Part shown: in pieces, positions 32,541 through 43,522 of the stretch | Layout of the letters: each line of letters starts with the position of its first letter | Numbering within the stretch: the stretch's first letter is position 1 | Assembly (NCBI GenBank): GCA_018524725.1 | Contig: JAEUWP010000612.1 | Location: 1 to 45,153 of the forward strand | Length of the DNA stretch: 45,153 nt | Origin: Podaxis mareebaensis | Lineage: Eukaryota; Basidiomycota; Agaricomycetes; Agaricales; Agaricaceae | Direction of reading: 5' to 3' | Program-made: the position numbers and the translations under genes | The notes under the pieces: model-generated | Told to the model about the DNA's origin: nothing | Seen by the model: only the letters and a program-made list of their open reading frames with translations | Databases searched by the model: none

Positions 32541-34759
32541 TTGACAGAAATTGAACCCCATTCTCAATCAACAGAAATTGACAGAAGTTCTCGATCACCT
32601 GAAATCGACAACCCTCAGCCATACGACCATTCTTCTATTTATTCTACCTTATCATCTTCCTGGAGTTCCTCACAGGACAATATTTCGATATCTTCCTTAA
32701 TCCCTCCCAGCCTCCAACACCTCGATCTTGCACCTGAGCAGATCCAAGAATTGATTCAAGCCCTTGTCAAGAGGAACCTTGAATGTCCTTCCACTCCCCC
32801 ACTCCCCTTACCATTTCAGGAGAAGCAGCCACTTTATTGGAACAAGTTAGGACACAGGAATCCAACAGCAGTGACAAAACAGCCCGATGTTCAGTGTCCC
32901 CAATCTCGCCAATCGTCTCTCCAGCTAGAACAAGACCTCCGAGAAGAGTCAGATCTCTTAACCTCGACGAAGTCGCCCCTTGGGAACCATGACTTACTGC
33001 CAATATTAGAGGAAGAAGAGAAGCAGCCAGAGAACGAAGACAACAAATGTCAACCACTGTCACTATCCCTCCTGTTGTTGTACAACCACCTCAGCAACTT
33101 GCTCGACCTCCAAGTGCAGCCTCAATTCCACCCCCGTACCAGCAACAACCATCACAATACCCTACTCCCACTCCCCAACAACAAATTCAAACCCCTCTGC
33201 AACTACAACCACCAGTTCCTAGAATGGACTCCACGGCACCCATCAACCAAGCTGCCACCTTCACATTTGGAAGTAATATCATACCCCCAAATCAGAGATT
33301 CTTCCAACAGCCCCTCTTCACTAACCCCATGATTCCTGGACATCAAGCAACTGGAATTGTACAAGGAAGTCAGGGAAACCCACCTCAGACTGGAGCAGCT
33401 CAGCCAGCAAACCTGCCACAAGCAGGAAGCCCTCACCCACCTCCTGGATCACTTCCACCTGGACAACCACCATCAGGACCAGGGCAACCAGGTCCAAACC
33501 CGCCACCAGGACCACCAGGAGTACCACCTCCACTGCCACCAGGAGCACCACCCCCAGGACCTCCCGCACCAGGACAACCTGGAGCACCTCCACCAGGTTT
33601 CGGTTTTCCCCAACAAGCACAAATGCCTGCCACCCCTTCCACACCAAAATATGAGGCACCACCCTTGTATGATGGAGACCCGCAGAAGTACCTGGCATGG
33701 AAACAGCAGTGTGCCCTGTACATTATCACCAACCAGCATAAATTCCCTACTGACCATGATGCCATCATATTCATGCTCTACTACATTGGAGGAGCAGCAG
33801 AACCATGGAAAACAGAATATCTCCACCAACACAACTTCAATGGAGTATTACATCTCAGAATGTTCAATGCATTCCAAGATGAGCTCAATAGAGTCTTCCT
33901 CCCTTACAACTACACCAAAGACACTCTCTGCCGACTTCACGCTCTCAAGCAAAAGCGAAGACCAGTGGACCAGTACATCTCTGAGTTCAAAGTCCTTGCA
34001 ACCCAAGCAGGGATGGTCAACCCACAAGAACTCATCTACAGGTTCAGAGAAGGACTGGATTTTGAAATTGGCCACAAAACCATTGCCCTCAGACCTGGAC
34101 CAGACATTGACATCTGGTTTGAAGCAGCAAGAGCAGCAGAAGAACAACACTGCATGGAGAACAACTATTAAGCTAGCCACGCCCGAGAATGAACCAATAG
34201 AGCTTTACCCCAGCTGAAGAAGAAGGCATCCTACAATATGAATTGGTCATGAAGCCAGGCATATAAAGATCCATACGCCATGGATGTGGATAACCTGGCA
34301 ATGGCACTCTCTGAAATCACGCTTGAGGAAGATTATTCCTTGGAAGAAGAATCCAATGTGGAAGTTAATGAGGTTGAAGAAAGTCAAGACCTCCTGGAGA
34401 CGTTTCTTCAGAACATTCTTACCCCGAAGATGCACAATGACCTCAAGCAAGGGAAATGTTTCAATTGCAGCCAGACAGGACACTTCACTCGAGAATGTCC
34501 AAAGAAACTGAACCTACCACAATCAACACGAAATCTACTGCGAAATGCCCAAGCAAAGGTTTCCAAGCATAAGCCACCTGTACCCCCTAAACTACCCCGC
34601 AACAAGGAGAAGCAACAGAAGCAAAAAGCTATGTTTGCCCAGATCAACGAAATAATTCAGGAAGCAGACGATGAGGAAGTCACCAAAATCTTCACTGAAT
34701 TTTCAAACTCCACCAGTGCTCAAGCAAAGGAGATCCAGGATTTTGCCTCAGATGACTAG
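32541..34759 (+). pseudogene. Gag polyprotein of the chromovirus (Ty3/gypsy)
   Basis: A first segment (from ATG 32541) contains LAPEQIQELIQALVKRN. After a one-base shift near 32770 the frame continues through a Pro/Gln/Gly-rich linker (33100-33640) into a capsid domain with PLYDGDPQKYLAWKQQCALY, HQHNFNGVLHLRMFNAFQDE and LHALKQKRRPVDQYISEFK (33655-34160). It ends with an acidic stretch and one zinc knuckle, CFNCSQTGHFTREC (34457-34498). Stops in this frame are TGA at 32780, 32990, 34190 and 34250 plus a single TAA at 34169. The neighbouring pol begins in another frame directly after 34759, either by a programmed shift or by a base lost at the TAG. Gag would form the particle that packages element RNA. 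Confidence 0.85.
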
Positions 34760-34789
34760 CTTCCACGTCTAGCTCATCTAAAGGAAAGA

Positions 34790-36322
34790 AAGATGCACCA
34801 AAAGATGATTCTTTTTCCCCTTTCTTATTCTCCAACAGACTGGCTTCCGATTCCTACCCCCGTCCAAAGGATGAAATTATGCCCCCTTCTTTTTCCCAGA
34901 ATGAAATATCTGTTTCTGAACTGTGCCTAAAGACTCATAAATCCAACACCTTTTATTGCCCCATCACTGTGCATCTCTCTGAAAAATCTGTGGAAGACCT
35001 TGCACTGATAGACTCCAGAGCAGGACGAGATTTTATCGACCACCGGTTGGTTGAGAAATGGAACCTGAAAACATCACTGTTGAAAAAACCAATCAAAGTC
35101 AGGAATGCTGACAGAACCCTGAATAAAGATAAGCAAATCACTCATTCTGTTACCCTCGATTTCACCATCTATGGGAAACAAATGAAGATGGATTTGCAGG
35201 TAATTAATCTAGGCTGACCTAGAATAATCCTGGGAATCCCTTGGCTCGCCAAGTACAACCCCGACATTGACTGGTCAAAACAAACTCTCTCATGGAGACA
35301 TTTAATGGAAAACACCATGCTCACTTCAATAATCGACGACACTCTTTCTGAAATATATGTCAATGAGCTTGAAGAAGATTTCTCCGAGGAAAACTTCACC
35401 AAAATCAATGCGAAAACCTCCTACTCCCAAATACTCGCCCAAGCAGGAGAGCAGAAGAAAGAAACCAATCCCGAGAAAATAGTTCCCAAAGAATTCCATG
35501 AGTATCTCAACCTTTTCTCCCAAAAGAAGAGTGAGAGATTTCCTCCGACTCGACAATGGGACCACCGGATTGAAACTAAAGAAAGCTTCATACCAAAGGC
35601 TTTCCCTTCGTACAAACTCTCCCTTGCCGAAGAGAAGGAGCTTGACAAGTTCCTTGAAGAAAACCTTGTGAAAGGATATATCAGACCCTTGAAATCTCCC
35701 ATGGCCTCACCATTTTTCTTCATCTCGAAGAAAGATGGAAAACTCAGGCCCTGTCAGGACTACTGTTACCTCAATGAACATACAGTCAAAAATGGCTATC
35801 CTATTCCTTCAATCCAATCCATACTTGACAAACTCCAAGGTTCAAAATACTTCACCACTCTCAACGTCAGACTTGGCTACAACAATGTTCATATTGTTGA
35901 AGAAGACCAATGGAAAGGAGCATTCCGCACCCATCGAGGATTATTCGAACCCACAGTCATGTTTTTTGGAGTGTGCAACAGTCCAGCAACATTTCAAAAC
36001 ATGATGGATACCATCCTTGCTCCCCTTATCGTGCAGAATAAAGTCATCATTTATATGGATGACATCCTCATTCATGCCCCTACCAAAGCTGAACTGTGAA
36101 AAACAATGAAGGAAGTATTCAAGATCTTATGGAAACACGACCTCTACCTCAAACCAGAGAAATGTGAATTTGAAAAGACGACTCTTACCTACCTCGGATT
36201 CATCATCTCTCCAAATGAAGTCAAGATGGATCCTGCCAAACTGAAAGGAATAGCAGACTGGCCTACTCCCAAGACAGTCTGAGACATATGGAAGTTCATT
36301 GGATTCTGCAACTTCTATCACA

Positions 36323-36327
<5 letters not shown>
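34790..36327 (+). pseudogene. Pol, first part: aspartic protease and reverse transcriptase
   Basis: Protease: the active-site motif reads LALIDSRAGRDFID (about 34999-35040); the expected glycine of DSGA is AGA (35017-35019). After a TGA at 35215 follows RIILGIPWLAKYNPDIDW, typical of the protease end. RT: GYIRPLKSPMASPFFFISKK, DGKLRPCQDYCYLNEHTVKN and FTTLNVRLGYNN follow; in the last the first catalytic Asp is Asn (35863-35865). FRTHRGLFEPTVMFFGVCN and YMDDILIHAP with the YMDD pair are also present. Further TGA stops lie at 36097 and 36280. The frame ends at FIGFCNFYHKF, where a LINE has inserted. It continues after the LINE at 39352. Inactive. Confidence 0.9.
36313..36327. repeat. Target-site duplication of the LINE, left copy
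   Basis: TTCTATCACAAGTTC, directly before the poly-T. It is repeated at 39352-39366 with two changes, both at one former CpG (CA here, TG there). Confidence 0.9.
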
Positions 36328-36353
<26 letters not shown>

Positions 36354-39351
36354 CGACGTTTATTGCAATAGACTAGCTACTACAAACGGGTGCATGATAG
36401 CAGTCCCAATACCGAAACTAGAGAAGAAAAGAAACGAAAGGAATTGAAAAGAAAAAGAAAGGGAAGTATGCGAGTATATGAACTACACGATAGAAGTGAG
36501 ATGAGAAGAGAGTGAGACTAACTTAACGAAGCGGTAAAGGAAACGAAAGGTTTGGGAGAAATGGGAAGAGATGGAAGTGGGGAGCTAGCTATGACACAGG
36601 GGATGGAGGGAAAAGACCTTCAATGGACATCCGGTACTCCATTTCTTGTAAGTCGCTCTCTTCTATTGAGGCGGCAGGTGGCAAACTCCTCTTGAGTGAT
36701 GGGTCCCTGGATTTGGTCGGCGAATGAAAAGGCCACGGGGTTTTTGTCTAAGAACTGGATGACCCAGTGGAAACTGTCACGGGCTCCTACTGGGTAGTGA
36801 AAGCGGGGGCAGTCGTCAAGTATGTGGTCGCGAGTTTCGAGTGGCTCGCCGCATGCGCAAGAAGTGAGGTGGCGCCCAGGGAAGAAGCGCTGACGAAAAG
36901 TGCCGATGGGCACGTGATTGGTGATGCAGTGCATGAAGCGCACGCATAAATTGGCATTCTTTCCCAGAGGCGAGTTGAGCCAAGTACCGCCATTGGCGTA
37001 CTTGGGTAGGATGGGTTGCGATGCGGGGTTAAGGAGGGAGAGCCAGTTGTGGCTGCGGTAAGATGGGTCGTTCATTTGTCAATGCCAAAGGGATAGGCAT
37101 TTCTTAGTGTAATGGTTTCGAACGAACCCAAGGGAAGTGCGAATGGGTTGACGACGCGGATTGGGGAGGCGGAGGGATTTAGCCAGGGTGTGTGCTTTGT
37201 GATGAAGGGACCAGTTGGCAGACGAGGGAATGGACCAGAAATGGACGTGGTTGAGAGAAGAGGAGGAGAGCCAGGAGTGCAAGAGAGGAGCGACCGCGAT
37301 GGAGTCCGGATGCGCGCTATGAGGTCTATAAGAAAATAGAAGTTTAGCAGAGGCGATAGAGTCAGTGAAAACTACAATCGAAGAACAATTAAGAGATATG
37401 GCGAGAGAAATGGAAGGAAATAAACCGAGACGAAGAGCGTACGATTCAGAGTCTGTAGAGGTGACTTCACCACAAGGGTGAACAGTGGAGGAAAGAATGT
37501 CCGATTCAGAAGAGTTGAAGACGAGGAAAGCAGATGTGGCAGAAAGGGAAGGGTTAGAGGGGACAGAGCCATCAGTAGCTACAGCGAGGGAGACAGGGGA
37601 GGAGAAGGAGAGATCCCGAGCGCGGGAAGTGTTGGCAATGTGAAGCGCCATGGTGCCTTCTTTCGAAGGGTCAGGGCACTGGATGAACTTGATTTGATCG
37701 GCGAATAGATCCAAAAGACGCTGGCCAGGTTTGGCGCTAGGATGGAGACGCTGGAACTGGTCCGTGACCAGCTGGGCGTCTGAGATGAAGTCTAGCGCCG
37801 TTGAGTGCTGTTTGGTGTGGCGTGCGTCTAGGGGGTCAACATTGCGAGTAAGGAGTTTGAGGGGGTGAGAGGAGGGGAGGGTGTGGAAGCGGAGGGAGCA
37901 TCATTTGGTGAGTTTGAATAGGTGTAACTGAATGGGGATGAGACCAGCAATGGCTTCAACCCCACCAGTGGGTGTGGTGCAGAACGCGCCCGTGATCCAT
38001 AGGGCAGCCTGGCATTGCATGTGCTGGAGGGACTTGATGAGACCCCAGTACTTGGCGTTGCGGTTAAACCATAAACGGAATCCATAGGTAGCGATGGGGA
38101 CGACGCAGGATCGGTACAGGAGCCGTTTGTGTAAGGGTGAAAGGCCGCGGACGGAATTGCCGAGCATGCGCATGCAGCGGACGGTGGAGAGTGCCTTCGT
38201 GGAGTAGAAGCGAACGTGTTCTTTGAAGGATAGGCTTCTGTCGAACCAGAAGCCAAGATAGCAAAGGAAGGGTTTGGGGTGGATGGAGAATGAGTTGTTA
38301 ATTACGACCGGGGGATTGGGTTCAATGGAGGGTCAGTTAGAGAAGTGGAAGGCCTCGGTTTTGTCTCTTTTGAGGACAAAGCCAAGGTGGAGGAGGTATT
38401 CTTCACAGTTTTTGTATACCTGTGAAAGAAGGCAACAATTAGTATCAAATGAGTCCGATTGAACTACAATAAGTCCGTCATCAACAAAGGAGACTATTTT
38501 ACAACGGGGGTCGTTAGAAAATTTATACATAAATGGGGATAGGGAGAGCGTGGTGAGAATGGGTGAAAGTGCAGAGCCCTGGCCAACGCCGACGGAGGCA
38601 GAGAATTTAGGGGATAGATGATTGTTCCATGAATAAGTAGTAAAGCGATTCTTTAAGTAATCAGAAAAGAAGGAAACGAGGTTGGAATTGAAACCTTGTC
38701 AGCGAAGGGTGGAGATGAGGACAGAGTGGTTGGTGGAGGGGAAAAACTGCACTACGTCGAAGGCGATGACGCTTGTCTTGAGTTTTCATTTCCAGCCTGT
38801 GTGGATAAGGTGAGTAACAAAGACACCAGCATCTTCTGTAGAGCGCTGAATAATACCCCCAAATTGAAGGGGGTGGACTAAATTGTGTTGGGATGCTTCG
38901 AATTGCATCCTGGCAGAGATCATTTTCTCGATTAACTTACCGAGAGTGTTGAGGAGGACGATGGGCCGGAACATCTTCGGTGTGGAGTAATGCAGCTTGT
39001 TGGGTTTAGGAATGATGACGGAGGTGGAGTGTTTGAAATGTTCCAGCCACATAGAGAACTGGATGCATTTGGAAGCGAAGAGGAGGAAGTTTGATCTGAA
39101 GGTGTCGTTAGACATAAGGTGTTTGATGTGGGCCCATGATAAATGATCAGGGCCAGGGGCGGATGCGTTAGCGCAGGGGTTGAGGGTGTCAAAAAGTTCA
39201 GCGCTAGAGAAGGGGAGCCATGGGTGTTCCAAATGAGCGTCAAAGGACTCGATGGCGCTAAGATCCATGTGTTGATCGGAGGTGGAATTGTAAGAGGAGT
39301 CTAGTGCTTGCCAGAGGTCCTCTAGTTCGTCGCAACTCTTCCCGTTGTGGG
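36328..39351 (-). mobile_element. 5'-truncated LINE inserted in pol
   Basis: The element lies antisense to the host gypsy. It ends in 26 T at 36328-36353 (its poly-A tail) and is flanked by a 15-bp target-site duplication. It contains RT, RNase H and a C-terminal cysteine motif but lacks ORF1 and the endonuclease, so the 5' end is truncated at 39351. CpG is better preserved than in the surrounding gypsy, which fits a younger insertion. Confidence 0.93.
36620..39351 (-). pseudogene. LINE ORF2: reverse transcriptase, RNase H and C-terminal Cys/His motif
   Basis: Read from 39351 leftwards in one frame: N-terminal remnant CDELEDLWQALDSSYN, then the RT with APGPDHLSWAHIKHL, STSVIIPKPNKLHY, FRPIVLLNTLGKLIEKM, FDVVQFFPSTNH (motif A), GVGQGSALSPILTTL and SFVDDGLIVV (FVDD form of the active site). 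Next are connection helices (YGFRLWFNRNAKYWGLIKSL) and RNase H with ATDGS, DSESYALRLGL and VFTDSIASAK. The end has CACGEPLETRDHILDDCPRF. Five stops interrupt it (38786, 38699, 38333, 37901 and 37079, lowest coordinate of each), all TGA at arginine-like positions. With these as CGA the frame would be continuous, so decay is by point change, not by shifts. The protein primes reverse transcription at the target DNA in active relatives. Confidence 0.9.
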
Positions 39352-39366
39352 TTCTATTGCAAGTTC
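39352..39366. repeat. Target-site duplication of the LINE, right copy
   Basis: TTCTATTGCAAGTTC, the partner of 36313-36327. The uninterrupted pol would read FYRKF here. Confidence 0.9.
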
Positions 39367-41413
39367 ATCAAGCACTATGCCCACCTGTCCTTACCCCTTA
39401 ACGCACTTCTGAAGAAGTCCAACACTCCTTTTAAATGGACAAAAGAAGCTGATGATGCATTTAGAAAATTAAAGCAATGGTTCCTGGAAGAACCCATCCT
39501 AATTACACCAGACCCCTCGAGACCATTCGAAATTCAAACTGATGCGTCTGCTTACACATCTGAAACAATTCTCCTCCAAAAAAAACTCAAATAATGTACT
39601 ACACCCATACTTCTACTACTCCAAACCATTCTCCCCAGCCGAATGAAACTACCATGCATTGGAACAAGAGTTCCTAGCCATCATTCGTGTGTTACAAGAA
39701 TGGCGTCATTATATCGACGGATCACCCTACAAAATGACAATATGGACGGATCACGACAACATCATTCATTGGGCCAAGCCATCAAAGCTATCAAGACGAA
39801 CCATTCGATGGTCCGCTGTGATCAGCGCCCATAAAATCAAGATTTGCCATATTCCCGGAACTAAAAACTGTGCCACCAATGCTTTATCCAGAAGACCAGA
39901 CCACGCCTCAACTAGTAAAGACATGGAGCCCGAAACAACGAAGGCAGCCATTCCACTAGAAAAGTTTCAGACTGGCAATTTCATCAACACTAACGCGAAA
40001 TTGGCTAATTCAGGAGAAAGCAACGAGATCAACATTGTAGACCCTGATGTTGAGAATGAAGCCCAAAAAGGAAAGGATGGAACCATAAAACTGGATCAAG
40101 AAGGTCGCATTCAACTTCCTATGGACTCCACGCTTAAGAAGTGCCTATTGCAGTGTGTACATGATGCACCAGCTGTGGGACACCCCGGAGTCGCTGAAAC
40201 CCTCAGGAAACTTCAAGAATACGTCACCTGGCCTGGCATTCGCACCTACATTGCGAACTATGTGAAAGGATGCCCGACTTGCCAACAATACAAGATCAAC
40301 AGATGACCCCTGAAGCCTCCTCTTCAACCAATTCCAGGTCCCTGATCATCCCGGCCTTTCACCCAGATGTCCATGGACCTCATCACAGACCTTCCTGAAT
40401 CCAATGGACATGATGCAATATTGTCTGTGGTGGACCACAGTCTTATGAAGGGGATAATCATAGTACCCACTTCCAAATCCGCCACTGCTGATCAAATCGC
40501 AGACATCCTGATCAAACACATGTTCATTCGCACAGGAATACCTGATAAAATCATTTCGGACAGAGATCCCTGATTTATGGCCAAATCGATACAAGCCATG
40601 TTCAAGAAGCTGAATATCAATCACGCCCCCTCCACCGCCTATCACCCCCAATCGGATGGATCAACTGAACGATTTAATCAAGAAATCAAGATGTACCTAT
40701 CGGCTTATTGCACTCAAAATCCCCACACATGGTCCAAACACCTCCCTTTAGTCGAATTCTCCCATAATTCCAGAACACACGCCAACTGCCAGCAAACACC
40801 GTTTGAACTTATGTATGGCCACCCGCTCAAAGCCTTCCCAACCAAGCTAGCACTGACAAACTCTCCATTGGCCGAAGAAAGAATGAATTGGATTATAAAT
40901 ATCTGAGAAGCTGCAAAAATAGCACACGAGACTTCATGCAAAATTATGACAGAACGGACACAAACGCACACTCTCCCAAAAATAGAACCTGGCCAGAAAG
41001 TATGGCTCGATGCTCAAAACTTGCCTATTCAAGTCGCGTCAAGGAAAATCGCTGCCCGTCAACTAGGCCCATTCACCATCATTAGGAAACGTGGAAACGT
41101 ATCCTATGAGCTATCTCTTCCCAAGAGCTGGAAGATCCACAACGTCTTCCACATTCAATACCTCTACCCCATCACTGAAAACAACATTTATGGCAAACAC
41201 TTCTCAAGACCCCCACCTGACCTCATCCAAGGAGAAGAAGAATGGGAAGTCGAAGCCATAGTGGTGCATCGCCACAGCAGAAGATGAGGTTTGGAGTTTC
41301 TAGTGCATTGGAAGGGATACCCCAAATCAGAACAAACCTGGCAAAATTCGACAGACCTGCACAATTCCAAGACCCTCCTCGATGCTTATAAACTACAGCA
41401 CAACCTCCACTAA
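39352..41413 (+). pseudogene. Pol, second part: RNase H, integrase and chromodomain
   Basis: It resumes within the duplicated target site (GFYCKFIKHYAHLSLPLNAL). RNase H follows with FEIQTDASAY, LEQEFLAIIRVLQEWRHY and IWTDHDNI. A shift at the A8 run near 39583 changes frame. Integrase: zinc-binding H-H-C-C (VHDAPAVGHPG ... GCPTCQQY), catalytic D in SMDLITDLPE, D in SDRDP and E in ERFNQEIKMYL. A GPFTIIRKRGNVSYELSLP segment and the chromodomain GLEFLVHWKGYPKSEQTW follow, ending at a TAA at 41411. The chromodomain places the element among chromoviruses; in relatives it directs integration to marked chromatin. In-frame stops at 39644, 40304, 40343, 40571, 40904 and 41285 are all TGA. Confidence 0.92.
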
Positions 41414-43110
41414 ACCTCAAGCTATTCGAATGTCTCTTACTTCTGATAACACTACGACCACTGACTACCCGACCACTCCTACCTCTAACACTTCCTTCAC
41501 TTGAGCATCATCCCAAACTCTTATCTTAGTCCCACCTACTCCTCTTACTCACGAACCAACACCCTCCCCTGGAGATCGCCCCTCTACCCCTGAGTCCCTT
41601 CGCTATGAAGAGCAGCAAAGACAAGTCACCGACATTACAGAAGTCAGGCACCAAATATCTGAGGTGTTCCAATTACATGAAGCACAAAGTGCCCAAAGGC
41701 AAACCCTTTTGTCTCGTGCCCTACAAGAAGCAGGCGATGCTGCTCTTTCTGCCACAGTATGACTCGACTCTCTATACAAAGATGCCTTTTCCCGAGCAAG
41801 GACCGCTCTTGAGCACAGTAATCAATCAACTGAAGTACTCAACTCTTTCAGGTCAACTTGGTTTAACACAATACATTGCCAGCTCCATGCTAACAGACTG
41901 GCCGACGAAGTCAGTGCCCGCTTTACTGAGGTTATTGACTTGCCAGGACTTGATCAAGAAAGGCAATACCTCTGAGGCACCCACCATGCGATTCTGCAAG
42001 CACGAGAGGATGTATCTGCTTTTCTCCACCCACAAATTGGACTTAGATCTGGCAACATTACTCGGAACCCCTCACCCTGACAGAACCAAGGAACCACTTC
42101 AGTATCCGAGCAACTTCATGATGTGGATCGACAACACACCAAAACAGGAACTTCTAGAGATCCAGAGCCTACTATCACAGACAGCCCTATCCTCACCCTA
42201 TCCAACCAACGCACCACCTGCTATCAATGTAGCAATGTGGGTCATAGGGCGGATCAATGCGACAGATACTATTGCCCCTTCTGCCACCACTATGCCCCTG
42301 GGCACTACCAGAAGTACTGTTTTCTCAATCCCATCAGAACCTGCCCACCATTCCACTATGCCAGAATCCTCGCTGACTGAGCCCAGCTCGCCATGGCCAG
42401 ACTCGCCGAACACGCCGCCACTACTGGGCAGCAGGATGGTGGATGAGGAATTAGCGCTCCCACAAACAATCAATCCCAGACTGCTCATTCCCCAGCTCTC
42501 CCCCTATCAACTCCCTCCTCCTCTGCAGCTTGACCCCCATCATCAGGAGACTCGAGATCTCCTTCGCCCGTTCGTCCGCACCACAACCAATGCCGCACTC
42601 TCCTTTGGGCAGGCCTCACCACTACTGACAACATTTGAGGACCTAGATTCGTTGACAAACACCATGACAGATCTCCTCCACACCTCTCCCGCCACACCAT
42701 CAATACCACCATCATCCCCAGAGCCTCCAACCGACACATTCGCCCTTGATGACAGTCAGCTCGATCAATTGAACATGCCCTCTGAAGTGTCATGGACGAT
42801 GCAGGAGAAGGAATGTATGAATATCCTTATGATGATGAAAATGTTACTGGGAGTCACTGAGTCGAGTGAGGACACTCAACATTATGAAGGGGATCATGTT
42901 ACGAATATTTCAGACTCCGAGATCACCAAGGAGACTGAAGAGCCCGAGCAGCAAGCTTACGAAGAATGGGATTTGATGAAGCACATGATGGTAAGCCTCT
43001 GGCAGGAAACCATGGAGTTGTGACAGACACTTGATTGGGAAATGTGCGAAAAGGTGGATGAAGCATGTCGTTACCATGGAATATACTTCCCATGTGATGA
43101 TGACTTGTGA
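41413..43110 (+). pseudogene. Third ORF of the chromovirus, zinc-knuckle and coiled-coil protein
   Basis: The coherent reading is the frame of 42123 (not the long open frame 41605-43023). It has RYEEQQRQVTDITEVRHQIS and LQEAGDAALSATV with a heptad-like helical stretch, and then two adjacent Cys/His modules: CYQCSNVGHRADQC and CPFCHHYAPGHYQKYC (42216-42338). A Ser/Pro-rich tail and MDDAGEGMYEYPYDDENV (42790-42855) follow. This frame contains ten stops between 41760 and 42783, all TGA. Near 42860 the reading shifts to the frame ESSEDTQHYEGDHV ... AYEEWDLMK ... SLWQETMEL, which after one TGA (43021) continues to YFPCDDDL and a stop at 43108. The C-terminus therefore lies inside the LTR. In related agaric elements a similar zinc-knuckle ORF follows pol; function unknown. 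Confidence 0.6.
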
Positions 43111-43429
43111 TCAGACACTGAACTTACTACTTCCTATTTCAGACACTCTTCTATATTTGGACTAGGTATCAGTTTCATCTCTTCCAACATACTTGCATTT
43201 GCATCAATTATGCTTGCTCTTACAGACTTTCATCGTATGCCATATGCACTCCACCCTTCTATGAATTCCATTTCTATATGCCTTCCTCTTATTCATCTTC
43301 TATGTTACTATTGATCTACTTCCTAAAGTAGTCATAGGACTTTGTATATGTACGCCGCCTGGACATGTAGATTAGCCAAGTCTAATCTTAACATGTGTTA
43401 CCTACTCTTGGGTCTTGAATAAGTCCAAG
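42897..43429 (+). repeat. 3' LTR of the chromovirus, interrupted by a second LINE
   Basis: Gap-free match to 31426-31958. A purine-rich primer (GAAGGGGATCA, 42886-42896) precedes TGTTACGA, as expected for plus-strand priming. The match stops at 43429, where the 5' copy continues and here LINE sequence begins. Confidence 0.9.
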
Positions 43430-43522
43430 CCACACACCTTCCTTTCTCAGTAACTACCACTATCGCTTCAGTGGCACAGTTATTCGTAGCACAAGGAATA
43501 AAGTTTTCTTTTCTAAATCACT

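Noticed and set aside
33357..34217. 286-codon plus-strand frame over gag, and the minus-strand frames at 33321-33832
   Set aside because: They overlap the Gag reading with the capsid motifs and consist of shifted proline/glutamine codons.
36328..36353. Poly-T as a transcription terminator
   Set aside because: It is the reverse complement of the LINE poly-A tail, flanked by a target-site duplication.
41605..43023. 472-codon open frame as a host gene
   Set aside because: No domain in most of its length; the alternative frame has zinc knuckles and only TGA stops, and the end overlaps the LTR. Treated as a shadow except for its last part.
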